This document shows positions 1-7,495 of a stretch of DNA of 21,652 bases, piece by piece. A program made the position numbers and the translations under genes. The notes below the pieces were generated by a model, which saw nothing but the letters and a program-made list of their open reading frames with translations, ran no database searches and was not told where the DNA came from. The DNA is from Cyclobacteriaceae bacterium (GTDB lineage: Bacteria > Bacteroidota > Bacteroidia > Cytophagales > Cyclobacteriaceae): contig VFKK01000244.1 of NCBI GenBank assembly GCA_009885605.1, positions 1-21,652 on the forward strand. Direction: 5' to 3'. Numbering within the stretch: position 1 is the first letter of the stretch; every line of letters starts with the position of its first letter.

Positions 1-212
1 ACACCGTGTGAACCGGTTTCGTTGATTTTACCTTTTCCACGACCACCAGCATGAATCTGAGCTTTGATCACATACCAGGAAGTACCGGTTTGAGCGTTTA
101 ACTTTACAGCAGCCTCGTATGCAGCTTCAGGGGTATCAGCAACTATGCCCTCCTGAATTTTAACTCCGTAACTCTTTAATACTTCTTTAGCCTGATATTC
201 GTGAATATTCAT
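1..212 (-). CDS. sucC: Succinyl-CoA synthetase (ADP-forming) beta subunit, N-terminal part, cut by the window edge
   Basis: Only the first 70 codons are inside the window; the rest lies to the left. The start is the ATG complementary to 210-212, and the protein opens MNIHEYQAKEVLKSYGV, the typical opening of SucC. It continues into the ATP-grasp segment with VIKAQIHAGGRGKGK (about residues 48-62), where the conserved lysine and the glycine/arginine-rich loop bind the adenine nucleotide. SucC pairs with SucD to convert succinyl-CoA, ADP and phosphate to succinate, CoA and ATP in the cytoplasmic TCA cycle. sucD is not visible. The gene runs divergently from the LolD-like ATPase, with 231 nt between them. 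Identification is firm from the N-terminal sequence; full length cannot be judged. Confidence 0.95.
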   Translation of the reverse strand, partial: MNIHEYQAKEVLKSYGVKIQEGIVADTPEAAYEAAVKLNAQTGTSWYVIKAQIHAGGRGKGKINETGSHG

Positions 213-443
213 GTGTATGTGTTTTACTTATCAAAAGCCACATGGAATCTAGCATGGCTGGTAATTCTCCCAGCAATTGACTTTTCAGTCGTGCTCGATT
301 TCATCCTTTGGAAATTTTTGCCCGAAGTTAAGGTTTACGACTCGATAAATCAAACCTGGCTTTTCTCCTTTTTCCCAAAAAAAGCCGTTAATTCCTTTAA
401 TTGAGGGATTTGTTTTAATTTTAGGAAGACAAAATATGTTAGC
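213..443. other. Divergent intergenic region between sucC and the LolD-like gene
   Basis: These 231 nt must hold the promoter for sucC (minus) and probably one for the ATPase gene (plus). I found no convincing match to the Bacteroidota promoter consensus (TTG, then about 19 nt, then TAnnTTTG) on either strand. A small dyad GCTGG / CCAGC at 257-274 lies in the likely sucC leader, but it is only 5 bp and I assign it no role. The short open frames on either strand have no protein-like character. Confidence 0.4.
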
Positions 444-1094
444 ATGCTGATAGCCAACGGGATCCATAAAAGCTATGGAAACCTACATGTATTAAAAGGT
501 GTGGATTTGGAAATAATCCAATCCGAAATCGTTTCAATCGTAGGATCTTCGGGTGCCGGAAAAAGCACCCTTTTGCATATTCTGGGGACACTTGATCAGC
601 CTGATCGGGGTCAATTAAAGATGAACGGAGTAAATCTTTTAAAACTGAAAGGGGATGAGCTGGCCAAATTCAGAAATGAACAAATCGGGTTTATTTTTCA
701 GTTTCACAACCTGTTGCCGGAATTTACCGCCCAGGAAAACATTCAAATCCCGGGTTTGATTAGACAAACCTCCCCGGAAAAACTCAGTCAGAAGGCAGGC
801 GAATTGGCAGAAATGCTTGGGATCAGCCATCGATTGGATCATAAACCATCGACGCTATCAGGTGGTGAGCAGCAGCGGGTAGCCGTTGCCCGGGCTCTTA
901 TCAATAACCCGGCTGTTGTTTTTGCAGATGAACCAAGCGGAAATCTCGATAGTCAGAATGCGAAAGCCCTTCACGATTTGTTCTTTACCCTCCGAAAAGA
1001 ACTCGGGCATTCTTTTGTAATCGTGACCCACAACGCGGAACTGGCAGATATGGCTGACAGGAAAGTGGTGATGCAAGATGGATTGATTATTTAA
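444..1094 (+). CDS. LolD-type ABC transporter ATP-binding protein
   Basis: A 216-aa ABC ATPase, the usual length for the LolD/MacB/FtsE class. Visible motifs are Walker A GSSGAGKST (residues 34-42), Q-loop glutamine in FQFHN (Q86), the signature LSGGEQQR (138-145), Walker B VVFADE (158-163) followed by the D-loop SGNLD, and the switch histidine in VTH (H196). This class powers lipoprotein release from the inner membrane (LolCDE) or related MacB-like export, so LolD is the best guess. No permease gene is adjacent; the partner must be elsewhere. It starts at an ATG; the nearby upstream ATG at 436 is in another frame and stops at once. Its last 8 nt overlap the 3' end of the convergent bcp gene, so neither gene has room for its own terminator. 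Specific substrate is inferred, not shown. Confidence 0.85.
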   Translation: MLIANGIHKSYGNLHVLKGVDLEIIQSEIVSIVGSSGAGKSTLLHILGTLDQPDRGQLKMNGVNLLKLKGDELAKFRNEQIGFIFQFHNLLPEFTAQENIQIPGLIRQTSPEKLSQKAGELAEMLGISHRLDHKPSTLSGGEQQRVAVARALINNPAVVFADEPSGNLDSQNAKALHDLFFTLRKELGHSFVIVTHNAELADMADRKVVMQDGLII

Positions 1095-1551
1095 TAGTTG
1101 TTGATTTTTTCAACTTACCCAGCATGCTTTCAATATGTCCTTTTGATTCGAACATGTCCGAAAATATACCGGCTATTTGATGCTTGTTATCTATCAGATA
1201 AGTCACCCGTTTTGGCATCTTAATCAAGGGAATCAGGGCGTCATAGGATTTGCAAACTTTCCCATCCTGATCAGAAAGCAGTTCAAATGGAAGTTTGTAG
1301 GCTTTTTTAAATTTCTTGTGTGTAGGAATATCATCCCGACTAACGCCATAAACAGGAACATCCAAATTTCTGAATGCTTCAAATTGATCCCGAAACTCGC
1401 ATGCTTCTGCAGTACAACCCGGTGTAAAATCCTTTGGATAGAAGTATAAAATGAAGGCTTTTCCAACGAGGTTTTCAGACATGTTCAGGATTTGACCTGA
1501 GGTAGAGTTAAGTTTGAAATCCGGTGCTTTTTGTCCTATTTGTAAAGCCAT
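1087..1551 (-). CDS. bcp: Thioredoxin-dependent thiol peroxidase, Bcp/PrxQ-type peroxiredoxin
   Basis: A 154-aa AhpC/TSA-fold peroxiredoxin, full length for the Bcp subfamily. It opens with IGQKAPDFKL, typical of the family, and carries the active-site block YPKDFTPGCTAEACEFRD. C46 is the peroxidatic cysteine in PGCT, and C51 five residues later is the resolving cysteine, the spacing seen in E. coli Bcp (C45/C50). The enzyme reduces hydrogen peroxide and organic or lipid hydroperoxides in the cytoplasm using thioredoxin. It is convergent with the LolD-like gene and overlaps it by 8 nt, so transcription of the two could interfere. No thioredoxin or OxyR-type gene is next to it. Identification is confident. 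Confidence 0.93.
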   Translation of the reverse strand: MALQIGQKAPDFKLNSTSGQILNMSENLVGKAFILYFYPKDFTPGCTAEACEFRDQFEAFRNLDVPVYGVSRDDIPTHKKFKKAYKLPFELLSDQDGKVCKSYDALIPLIKMPKRVTYLIDNKHQIAGIFSDMFESKGHIESMLGKLKKSTTIK

Positions 1552-1675
1552 GAGTTCTTTTTATTTCAAAACAAGTTTATTGGGAAAGGGTTTCATCCAT
1601 TCAGATTATTTAAGGATTGACATTATTCCGAGCTTCTTTAATTTATAAAAACTTCCACCACCCAAATTCTCAAAA

Positions 1676-2503
1676 TTGAAAATCTCCGGCGTACAGTCCA
1701 TGCTTTTGGCTGGGATATTTTTTGCAATGATGAACGTATCGGTGAAGTTTGTCCCTCATATTCCAGCAGTTGAGATTATTGTTTTTCGATCCATTTTTAG
1801 TCTGATTTTCAGTTTTGCTGTGCTGAAGCAATTGAAGGTCTCGGTTTTTGGAAATGATAAAGTGGGTCTTATCATCCGGGGAGTCGTTGGATCTATCAGT
1901 TTGATTTTGTTTTTCTACACACTTCAGAGGATTCCTCTCGCCAGTGCAGTTACGATCCAATATCTGTCTCCGATTTTCACGACCATCCTTGGAGTATTTA
2001 TTCTGAAGGAACATGTCCGACCTATTCAATACTTCTATTTCGCGATGGCTTTCGTCGGGGCTGTTGTCATCCAGGGGTTGGATGCTCGGGTGGATTCATT
2101 CAGTGTGGTTTTGGGTTTGATTTCCGCGATGGCTTCAGGGGTCGCCTACATTATGATCCGTAAATTGAAAAACAGCGAGCACCCGTTAGTGATCATTTTC
2201 TACTTTCCTCTGGTCACTCTTCCTGTTGCCTTGATAATCACCTATTTTGATTGGGTCACTCCTGTAGGGTGGGATTGGTTGATTTTGCTCTGGATAGGAA
2301 TTTGCACGCAATTTGCCCAATATTTCATGACGATAGCTTACCAAACAGGAAACGTATCCAAGGTATCAAGTCTGAGCTATATGGGAGTTTTGTATGCGCT
2401 GATTTTTGGCTTCTTCCTATTTGGAGAAACCTTCGATTTGATGTCTTACCTGGGAATGGGTCTGGTGGTGATTGGGATATTATTGAATTTGAGGGTGAAG
2501 TAA
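1676..2503 (+). CDS. EamA/DMT-superfamily membrane transporter
   Basis: A 275-aa, very hydrophobic protein with about ten predicted membrane helices arranged as two EamA repeats, the normal DMT size. The first repeat begins around AGIFFAMMNVSVKF, and the turn YLSPIFTTILGVFILKE (about residues 99-115) is the typical end of an EamA half. The second half ends YALIFGFFLFGE followed by a last helix. DMT proteins export or import metabolites such as amino acids, nucleotide sugars or drugs; nothing here fixes the substrate. The long reading starts at TTG 1676. The first ATG is 1700 and gives 267 aa, but it starts right inside the first helix. The frame is closed by a stop at 1646, so no longer ATG start exists. 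A hairpin terminator follows at 2626-2656. Confidence 0.82.
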   Translation: MKISGVQSMLLAGIFFAMMNVSVKFVPHIPAVEIIVFRSIFSLIFSFAVLKQLKVSVFGNDKVGLIIRGVVGSISLILFFYTLQRIPLASAVTIQYLSPIFTTILGVFILKEHVRPIQYFYFAMAFVGAVVIQGLDARVDSFSVVLGLISAMASGVAYIMIRKLKNSEHPLVIIFYFPLVTLPVALIITYFDWVTPVGWDWLILLWIGICTQFAQYFMTIAYQTGNVSKVSSLSYMGVLYALIFGFFLFGETFDLMSYLGMGLVVIGILLNLRVK

Positions 2504-2625
2504 TAGGAAGGATGACCGATTACAGGTGCGGCTGACAAGAATGACGGGAGAAATTATAATCCGCGGTTTTAAGGTAATTGACGTTTTTTTAAACGGGTTT
2601 TCCCTACTATTCAAATTGGAATAAA

Positions 2626-2656
2626 AAAATCCAGAAGTTTTTGGCTTCCGGATTTT
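2626..2656. terminator. Bidirectional rho-independent terminator
   Basis: The left arm AAAATCCAGAAG (2626-2637) pairs with CTTCCGGATTTT (2645-2656) with one A-C mismatch, around a 7-nt loop. A-runs on the left and T-runs on the right make it usable on both strands, which suits its position between the plus-strand transporter gene and the convergent minus-strand lipoprotein gene. The rest of the 2504-2743 gap holds nothing else I can name. Confidence 0.7.
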
Positions 2657-2743
2657 CAATTAAATGGAAAAACGTATGGTTTTGATTGCTTCGGTCTTCC
2701 AGTCTTTCAACCAAAAGGATCTCCTTCTGGACTAGAGGTAAAA

Positions 2744-3490
2744 CTATTTCAATTCCAGTTCGATATCTGTAGATGCTTTGATTTTCGTTTCCACCTTTTT
2801 GTATAAGATAGCGTTTTTGTCTTTCGTGATTAGCAAAATACCATCTGTCAATACTGCTTTTTCCAATTCAGAAGTTGTGATTCCGCTAAACCATCCTTTT
2901 GCGTTTATCTCTAAAAGAGCCAAAGGGTTTTTAACTGCTGCGATGTTAAATAATTCATCATCGTCCTCTGCTTCCAATTCCACATTGAAATCAAATTCGT
3001 CATCATCGTTTCCGAAAACTTGAAATTTAAATGGGACAGCCTTGCCATCCACGTATTGGAAAGTACCATCAAGTTGAATGCTTGGCTCGTTTTTATTGTC
3101 AATCAGATCGATTTCAAATTCTATCTCTTCATAATTTCCTGAAGGAATGTTGATGAAAAAGTCAACTGATGCATCCAATTCATTGAAATTGATTTTTTTG
3201 ATTTCAGGGAATTTAAGCTTGATCTCGCGCTCAAATTTACCGTTTTTGTCAACTCCTTCAGTTTCCAATTCGATTTCTTTGACTTGCATGAAACCGCTAT
3301 TCACATCCAAACCTGCGTTAGAAAGTCTTGCTCCCGGAGTTGAATTAGTGGGGATTTTCACTCCGATTCCGATTTTGACTTCACCGGTTCCAATACTTGT
3401 GATAGAAGAGTCCTCATCTTCTGTGCAGGATAATAGAAGAGATGAGCCCAAGGTTAAGCCAAGGAAGAATAATTTTTGGTTAGTTTTCAT
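2744..3490 (-). CDS. Acidic lipoprotein of unknown function
   Basis: A 248-aa protein that I do not recognise as a named family. It has a lipoprotein signal: MKTNQK, a hydrophobic stretch, then the lipobox LLLSC with the lipidated cysteine at C22. The residues right after it are TEDEDSS; acidic residues directly behind the cysteine are a known surface-export signal for Bacteroidota lipoproteins, so an outer-membrane, possibly outward-facing location is likely. The mature part is rich in alternating polar and hydrophobic residues (beta-strand style), with an acidic stretch FGNDDDEFDFNVELEAEDDDE in the second half and no cysteine other than C22. There are no catalytic motifs. The gene stands alone, with 355 nt upstream and a terminator downstream. 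A structural or ligand-binding role, perhaps cation binding through the acidic stretch, is conceivable but only a guess. Confidence 0.75.
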   Translation of the reverse strand: MKTNQKLFFLGLTLGSSLLLSCTEDEDSSITSIGTGEVKIGIGVKIPTNSTPGARLSNAGLDVNSGFMQVKEIELETEGVDKNGKFEREIKLKFPEIKKINFNELDASVDFFINIPSGNYEEIEFEIDLIDNKNEPSIQLDGTFQYVDGKAVPFKFQVFGNDDDEFDFNVELEAEDDDELFNIAAVKNPLALLEINAKGWFSGITTSELEKAVLTDGILLITKDKNAILYKKVETKIKASTDIELELK

Positions 3491-3845
3491 AACAGTGAAA
3501 TTTTGTTCATAAGCTTTATCCTATTCAAAAACTTAACCAAATTTTCATAAACTTTTTGAAAAGCTCCGGAAAGAGACCGTTTATATAAAAAAAATGATTG
3601 AACCGAGTATAGACTTGAAGTGACTTTATTGGTTTAAATAATTGATTTTAAATAGATTAAGCTTTATTGGCCTCAATTCAAGTGAGAATTTTTACTCGTC
3701 AGTTTCTCAGTTTTTTAATTTCATTTCCTTTAAAAAATTTCAATTCTGAGGTCCAAAAGGCTAAAAAAATCTTTTGGCATTCTAAGCTTGAATGAAGCTT
3801 GGTCCATTATTCACTGAGACTTACCTTTAGTTATAATTTAACATT
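3491..3845. other. AT-rich divergent intergenic region, lipoprotein gene / pncB
   Basis: This 355-nt stretch separates the minus-strand lipoprotein gene from pncB. It is strongly AT-rich with no protein-like frame. I see an imperfect hairpin CCAAAAG / CTTTTGG (3753-3777, 11-nt loop), an AAGCTT pair at 3784-3800 and a plausible pncB promoter at 3799-3829, each noted separately. No clear promoter could be picked for the lipoprotein gene. Confidence 0.4.
3799..3829 (+). promoter_or_regulatory. Candidate Bacteroidota-type promoter for pncB
   Basis: TTG at 3799-3801 and TAccTTTA at 3822-3829 are 20 nt apart. This fits the Bacteroidota sigma-ABfr pattern (TTG, about 19 nt, TAnnTTTG) except for the last base. 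The predicted transcription start is then only about 10 nt before the pncB ATG at 3846, so the leader would be short. The TTG lies within the right copy of the AAGCTT repeat (3795-3800 plus G3801), a good place for a repressor. Found by eye only. Confidence 0.4.
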
Positions 3846-5336
3846 ATGAAAATCACCGAAGACCTTTATCAGGGGTCACTAGCACTTTTGACCGATTTCT
3901 ACCAACTCACCATGGCCAATGGCTATTGGAAGTCCGGTAAAGCGGAGCAGGAAGCGGTCTTTAATCTATTTTTCAGGAAGCATCCCTTCCAGGGAGGATT
4001 TACCGTTGCAGCCGGGCTGGACTATATGATTGACTACTGTAAAAATTTCAAATTCAAGAAAGAAGATCTGGAATATCTGGGTGCTATGAAAACCAAGGTG
4101 GGAAGCCCGATGTTTGAGCTTGAGTTTTTGGATTACCTGGAGAAAATGGAATTCAGCTGCGACATCGAGGCAGTGGAAGAAGGCACGGTTGTATTTCCGA
4201 ACACTCCTTTGGTACGAGTAAAAGGCTCTTTGATTCAGTGTCAGCTTTTGGAAACTCCGCTTCTTAACATTATCAATTTCCAAACTCTTATTGCTACCAA
4301 AGCTGCCCGGATTAACCTTGCCACCCAAGGTCAGCCTGTTTTGGAATTTGGCTTGAGAAGAGCACAGGGAATCGACGGAGCTATTGCCGCTTCTCGTGCA
4401 GCTTACATTGGTGGTTGTGCTTCGACCAGTAACGTGCTGGCGGGGAAACTTTTTGGTATTCCTGTTTCAGGAACTCATGCTCATAGCTGGATTATGTCTT
4501 TTGAGACGGAGTTGGAGGCATTCGAAGCGTATGCCGAAGCATTCCCTGATCACTGCATTTTTCTGGTAGATACGTATGACACTATTAATGGCGTGCGCAA
4601 TGCGATTAAAGTCGGTGAGATCTTGCGAAGCAAAGGAAAAGAGATGGTCGGGATCAGGATCGACTCGGGTGATTTGGCTTATTTCAGTAATAAGGCCAGA
4701 GAAATGATGGACGAGGCAGGTTTTCCAAATGCGAAAATTGTGGCATCCAATGATCTCGATGAGCATTTGATCAGTTCTCTAAAAAGTCAGGAAGCATCTA
4801 TCGATATCTGGGGAGTGGGGACCAAGCTGGTAACAGCCTTTGATCAGCCTGCTTTGGGTGCTGTCTATAAATTGTCAGCCATCAAACTGGAAAACGGAAC
4901 CTGGGAACCAAAGCTTAAGCTTTCGCAGCAATCCATCAAAATCAACATTCCGGGCATTCATAATGTGAAGCGTTATTTCTCGAATGGCAAAGCAGTTGCG
5001 GACATGATATATCTGGAAGACCAGGAGATTAATTCAAAGAATGCGATGATCATAGATCCGGTGGATCCGACGCATAGAAAGAGATTGATGCCAATTTATT
5101 ATCAGGAGGAGATTCTGCTAAAGCCAATTTTCCGAAGGGGAAAAAGTGTCTATCCCGGTGCAACTCTGGACCAGATTAGAAAAAAGGCATCGGATCAATT
5201 GGAAACTTTTGATAAAACCCATAAGCGACTGGTCAACCCTCACGTCTATCCGGTAGGTTTGGAGGAAAATCTGCATCAGTTGCGCATGGATCTGGTTTTA
5301 AAAGCTAAGCAATTCGATAATGGAGCTGAATCTTAA
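3846..5336 (+). CDS. pncB: Nicotinate phosphoribosyltransferase
   Basis: A 496-aa NAPRTase of the longer bacterial type. It joins nicotinate and PRPP, with ATP hydrolysis, to give nicotinate mononucleotide, the entry step of the Preiss-Handler route to NAD. The N-terminus LLTDFYQLTMANGYW (14-28) is the family hallmark. Further conserved blocks are EFGLRRAQG (167-175), the STSNVLAGK loop (193-201) and GTHAHSW (209-215), whose histidines belong to the active site. IDSGDLA and the stretch ASNDLDE, with GVGTKLVTA after it, form the phosphate/PRPP-binding side. The stop overlaps pncA by 17 nt, so the two are translationally coupled and consecutive in one pathway. A candidate promoter sits just upstream. 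Identification is very confident. Confidence 0.96.
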   Translation: MKITEDLYQGSLALLTDFYQLTMANGYWKSGKAEQEAVFNLFFRKHPFQGGFTVAAGLDYMIDYCKNFKFKKEDLEYLGAMKTKVGSPMFELEFLDYLEKMEFSCDIEAVEEGTVVFPNTPLVRVKGSLIQCQLLETPLLNIINFQTLIATKAARINLATQGQPVLEFGLRRAQGIDGAIAASRAAYIGGCASTSNVLAGKLFGIPVSGTHAHSWIMSFETELEAFEAYAEAFPDHCIFLVDTYDTINGVRNAIKVGEILRSKGKEMVGIRIDSGDLAYFSNKAREMMDEAGFPNAKIVASNDLDEHLISSLKSQEASIDIWGVGTKLVTAFDQPALGAVYKLSAIKLENGTWEPKLKLSQQSIKINIPGIHNVKRYFSNGKAVADMIYLEDQEINSKNAMIIDPVDPTHRKRLMPIYYQEEILLKPIFRRGKSVYPGATLDQIRKKASDQLETFDKTHKRLVNPHVYPVGLEENLHQLRMDLVLKAKQFDNGAES

Positions 5337-5952
5337 GAACGGTGCTTTGATTATCGTAGATGTTCAAAACGACTTCATTCCCGGAGGATCTTTGGCTGTG
5401 AAAGAAGGAGATCAGGTAGTTCCGGTGATCAATTCGCTTCAGCATAAGTTTGAAACAGTGGTTGCCACTCAGGATTTCCACCCGGCTAATCATGGAAGTT
5501 TCGCAGCAAATCATCCCGGTAAAACGCCCGGAGAATTCATCGATTTAAACGGGCTCACTCAAATCCTTTGGCCCGTTCACTGCGTGCAAGGTTCGAGGGG
5601 TGCTGAGTTTCATAAAGATTTAGAAATTAAAAACCAGATTACTATTTTTCAAAAAGGGATGAACCCAGAAGTAGATTCCTATTCAGGATTTTATGATAAT
5701 GCGCGAAGAGGAGATACTGGTTTGGGCGATTTTCTGAAGGAAAAAGGAATCAGGACAGTTTTCGTGGCAGGTTTGGCGCTTGATTATTGCGTCAAGTTTA
5801 CCGCGTTGGATGCCATCAGTCTGGGGTTTGAGACTTATTTAATTGTGGACTCAACCCGGGCCGTAAATCTCCAACCGATAGACGGCGACCTGGCCATTCA
5901 ACAAATGGAATCTGTAGGTGTGAAAATTATCTACAGCAACGAATTGATTTAA
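5320..5952 (+). CDS. pncA: Nicotinamidase (bifunctional nicotinamidase/pyrazinamidase)
   Basis: A 210-aa isochorismatase-fold amidohydrolase, full length for PncA. It hydrolyses nicotinamide to nicotinate and ammonia, feeding the pncB product just upstream. The catalytic triad is visible: D14 in IIVDVQNDF, K112 in FQKGM and C157 in ALDYCVKFTA. The metal-binding set D52 and H54 (TQDFHPANH) plus H87 (WPVHCVQ) is also intact. The ATG at 5320 lies inside the last codons of pncB (17 nt overlap in another frame), so this start implies coupling. The next gene, a thioesterase, follows after 10 nt in the same operon. The pair gives complete nicotinamide-to-NaMN salvage. Confidence 0.96.
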   Translation: MELNLKNGALIIVDVQNDFIPGGSLAVKEGDQVVPVINSLQHKFETVVATQDFHPANHGSFAANHPGKTPGEFIDLNGLTQILWPVHCVQGSRGAEFHKDLEIKNQITIFQKGMNPEVDSYSGFYDNARRGDTGLGDFLKEKGIRTVFVAGLALDYCVKFTALDAISLGFETYLIVDSTRAVNLQPIDGDLAIQQMESVGVKIIYSNELI

Positions 5953-5962
5953 ATTAAAAATT

Positions 5963-6481
5963 ATGTTTGAATACAATCTCGGTAAGCACTATCCGCAGGA
6001 CACCGAAAGCAGAGTTGTGATTCGTTTTCAGGACTGCGATCCGATGCAGCATTTGAATAATGCCAAGTACTTTGATTATTACTTCAACGCGAGAGAAGAT
6101 CAGGTTCCGAAATTGTATGGCTTGGAAATCATCGATCTGATCCGAAAATATGAATCAGCCTGGGTCGTCTATAATCATAACATCAGCTATGTGAAACCTG
6201 CCATGGTGGGAGAGTGGGTGAGAATAATGAGCCGGATCATTTGGCATAATCACAACACGATCGTGGTAGAATATTACATGACGGACGATTCCAAAACTCA
6301 ACTGAAAAATGTGCTATGGTCCACGATGCGGTATGTTACTTTGAAAGAAGGAAAATCAACTGATCATACCGGAGCAGTGGATGATTTTCTGAAAGCTACT
6401 TCCGGAAATCTCGATGTAAGTAAAATGGATATCAGGGATCGGGTGAAAACTCTGTCTTTGGAATTAAAAAAAGTCATTTGA
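5963..6481 (+). CDS. Acyl-CoA thioesterase, hot-dog fold (4HBT-like)
   Basis: A 172-aa single-domain hot-dog thioesterase. The active-site motif RFQDCDPMQHLNNAKYFDYY (21-40) matches the 4-hydroxybenzoyl-CoA/YbgC pattern, with the catalytic aspartate D26 and the H30/N32 turn. Such enzymes hydrolyse acyl-CoA or acyl-ACP thioesters in the cytoplasm. It follows pncA by 10 nt and very likely shares its transcript, though no metabolic link between thioester hydrolysis and NAD salvage is obvious. No membrane or signal segment is present. The natural substrate cannot be read from the sequence. No terminator with a T-run follows within the next 100 nt. Confidence 0.85.
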   Translation: MFEYNLGKHYPQDTESRVVIRFQDCDPMQHLNNAKYFDYYFNAREDQVPKLYGLEIIDLIRKYESAWVVYNHNISYVKPAMVGEWVRIMSRIIWHNHNTIVVEYYMTDDSKTQLKNVLWSTMRYVTLKEGKSTDHTGAVDDFLKATSGNLDVSKMDIRDRVKTLSLELKKVI

Positions 6482-6856
6482 AAGCCTGCTAATTGTCTTT
6501 TTGCGGACAAGACCTGTACATAACCGTACATGTTTTTCTTTTTAAAAAATTTGAAATCAGGTACTTACAAAAAATTAAAAAATTAAATTTCACTAATTTT
6601 TAAAAGTTGGTGCAACCTCCATTTTTTACCAAACCTAGGTTTTCTGTCCGCCTTTGTTACAACCGGTCAGGAAAGTGACCCAATTTTAGACAGGTTTCGG
6701 ACATTTTCGGATACAAACTCAGAATTATATTTTGTAGAAGTGTTAAATAATTAAAATAAATCAGAATCGATTCCAGCAGATTTCGAGGATCATTTTGGCA
6801 TTGGTACATGATGTGCAAAAAGGAATGCATAACAAATACTCTAAACCAACACTATT
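6482..6856 (+). other. Non-coding region upstream of the small secreted-protein gene
   Basis: This 375-nt AT-rich gap has no protein-like frame. It contains a short dyad TGTAC / GTACA (6515-6530) just after the thioesterase gene. About 120 nt before the next ATG there is a TA-N3-TTTG element (6726-6734), one base too long for the Bacteroidota -7 consensus and without a good upstream TTG. A long leader on the next gene is possible but not demonstrated. Confidence 0.35.
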
Positions 6857-7444
6857 ATGAAAACCTTGTTCACTTTCGCACTTGCAGGACTTTTAGCTTC
6901 AAGCAGCCTTGCAGCCACTTCAAATGAAGATTTGATGGCCATGTCCACAGTCAACGCCAAATTCAAGAAGATCAATGTACTCCTGAAAGAAGGAATCGGT
7001 GAAGCCAAAATCGCCATTTTGGATGAATCCGGCAAAAAGCTTCACCAAAGAAAAGTAAAAGCTACTGATCATGATGTCGTGATGCCCTATGATATGAATA
7101 CACTTCCTTGCGGGGAATATAAGGTGATAATCACAACGGATGAAGAGCAGGTAATCTATTCTGTTGAGACTTTTGAAAAGCCGCAACCTGTTGCAGAATT
7201 ACCTTTAATGGCCTACGGAAAGCTGATCGATGATCACACGGTAAATATCTCTGTGATCGGTTTGGCAGAACCTGGAGTAAATGTGAAGATCAAATCTCAA
7301 ATAGGAAATCGTACGATCCTTGATGAGAATATCGATCAGGCAGAAGGGTTCAAAAAGAATTACAAATTTCAAGGCTTGAATCCGGAAGAGATTTACTTCG
7401 AAATCACAGACGCCAAAGGCAGAAGCAGAACACTTTATTTTTAA
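6857..7444 (+). CDS. Secreted protein of unknown function, beta-sandwich style
   Basis: A 195-aa protein with a classic signal peptide: MKTLFTFALAGLLASSSLAA, with likely cleavage after residue 19 or 20 and no lipobox cysteine. The mature part looks like one or two small immunoglobulin-like beta domains: residues about 32-105 contain AKIAILDESGKKLHQRKVKA and LPCGEYKVIITTDEEQVIYSV, reminiscent of the short DUF3244/T9SS-style sandwich modules, and a second strand-rich half ends ITDAKGRSRTLYF. One cysteine only. No catalytic motif is visible. Bacteroidota often encode such small periplasmic or secreted proteins as stand-alone, highly expressed genes; the strong terminator right behind it and the long upstream region fit that. 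Function unknown. Confidence 0.75.
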   Translation: MKTLFTFALAGLLASSSLAATSNEDLMAMSTVNAKFKKINVLLKEGIGEAKIAILDESGKKLHQRKVKATDHDVVMPYDMNTLPCGEYKVIITTDEEQVIYSVETFEKPQPVAELPLMAYGKLIDDHTVNISVIGLAEPGVNVKIKSQIGNRTILDENIDQAEGFKKNYKFQGLNPEEIYFEITDAKGRSRTLYF

Positions 7445-7465
7445 ATAAACCTGGCCTATTGGACT

Positions 7466-7495
7466 GCCTCACTTCGAAAGGAGTGGGGCTTTTTT
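7466..7495 (+). terminator. Rho-independent terminator of the secreted-protein gene
   Basis: An 8-bp stem GCCTCACT (7466-7473) / AGTGGGGC (7482-7489), containing one G-T pair, an 8-nt loop, then six T residues. It begins 22 nt after the stop codon. The T-run overlaps the stop codon of the convergent gene at 7494. On the minus strand there is no T-run, so it should act only for the plus strand. Confidence 0.85.

Noticed and set aside
201..467. Two opposite short open frames between sucC and the LolD-like gene
   Set aside because: Both have low-complexity, non-protein-like sequence, lie on divergent promoter DNA and partly overlap real genes.
6493..6510. TTGTC / GACAA dyad after the thioesterase gene as a terminator
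   Set aside because: Only a 5-bp stem and no T-run behind it.
6726..6734. TA-N3-TTTG promoter-like element before the secreted-protein gene
   Set aside because: The spacer inside the box is one base too long and no TTG is found at the right distance, so I did not call a promoter.
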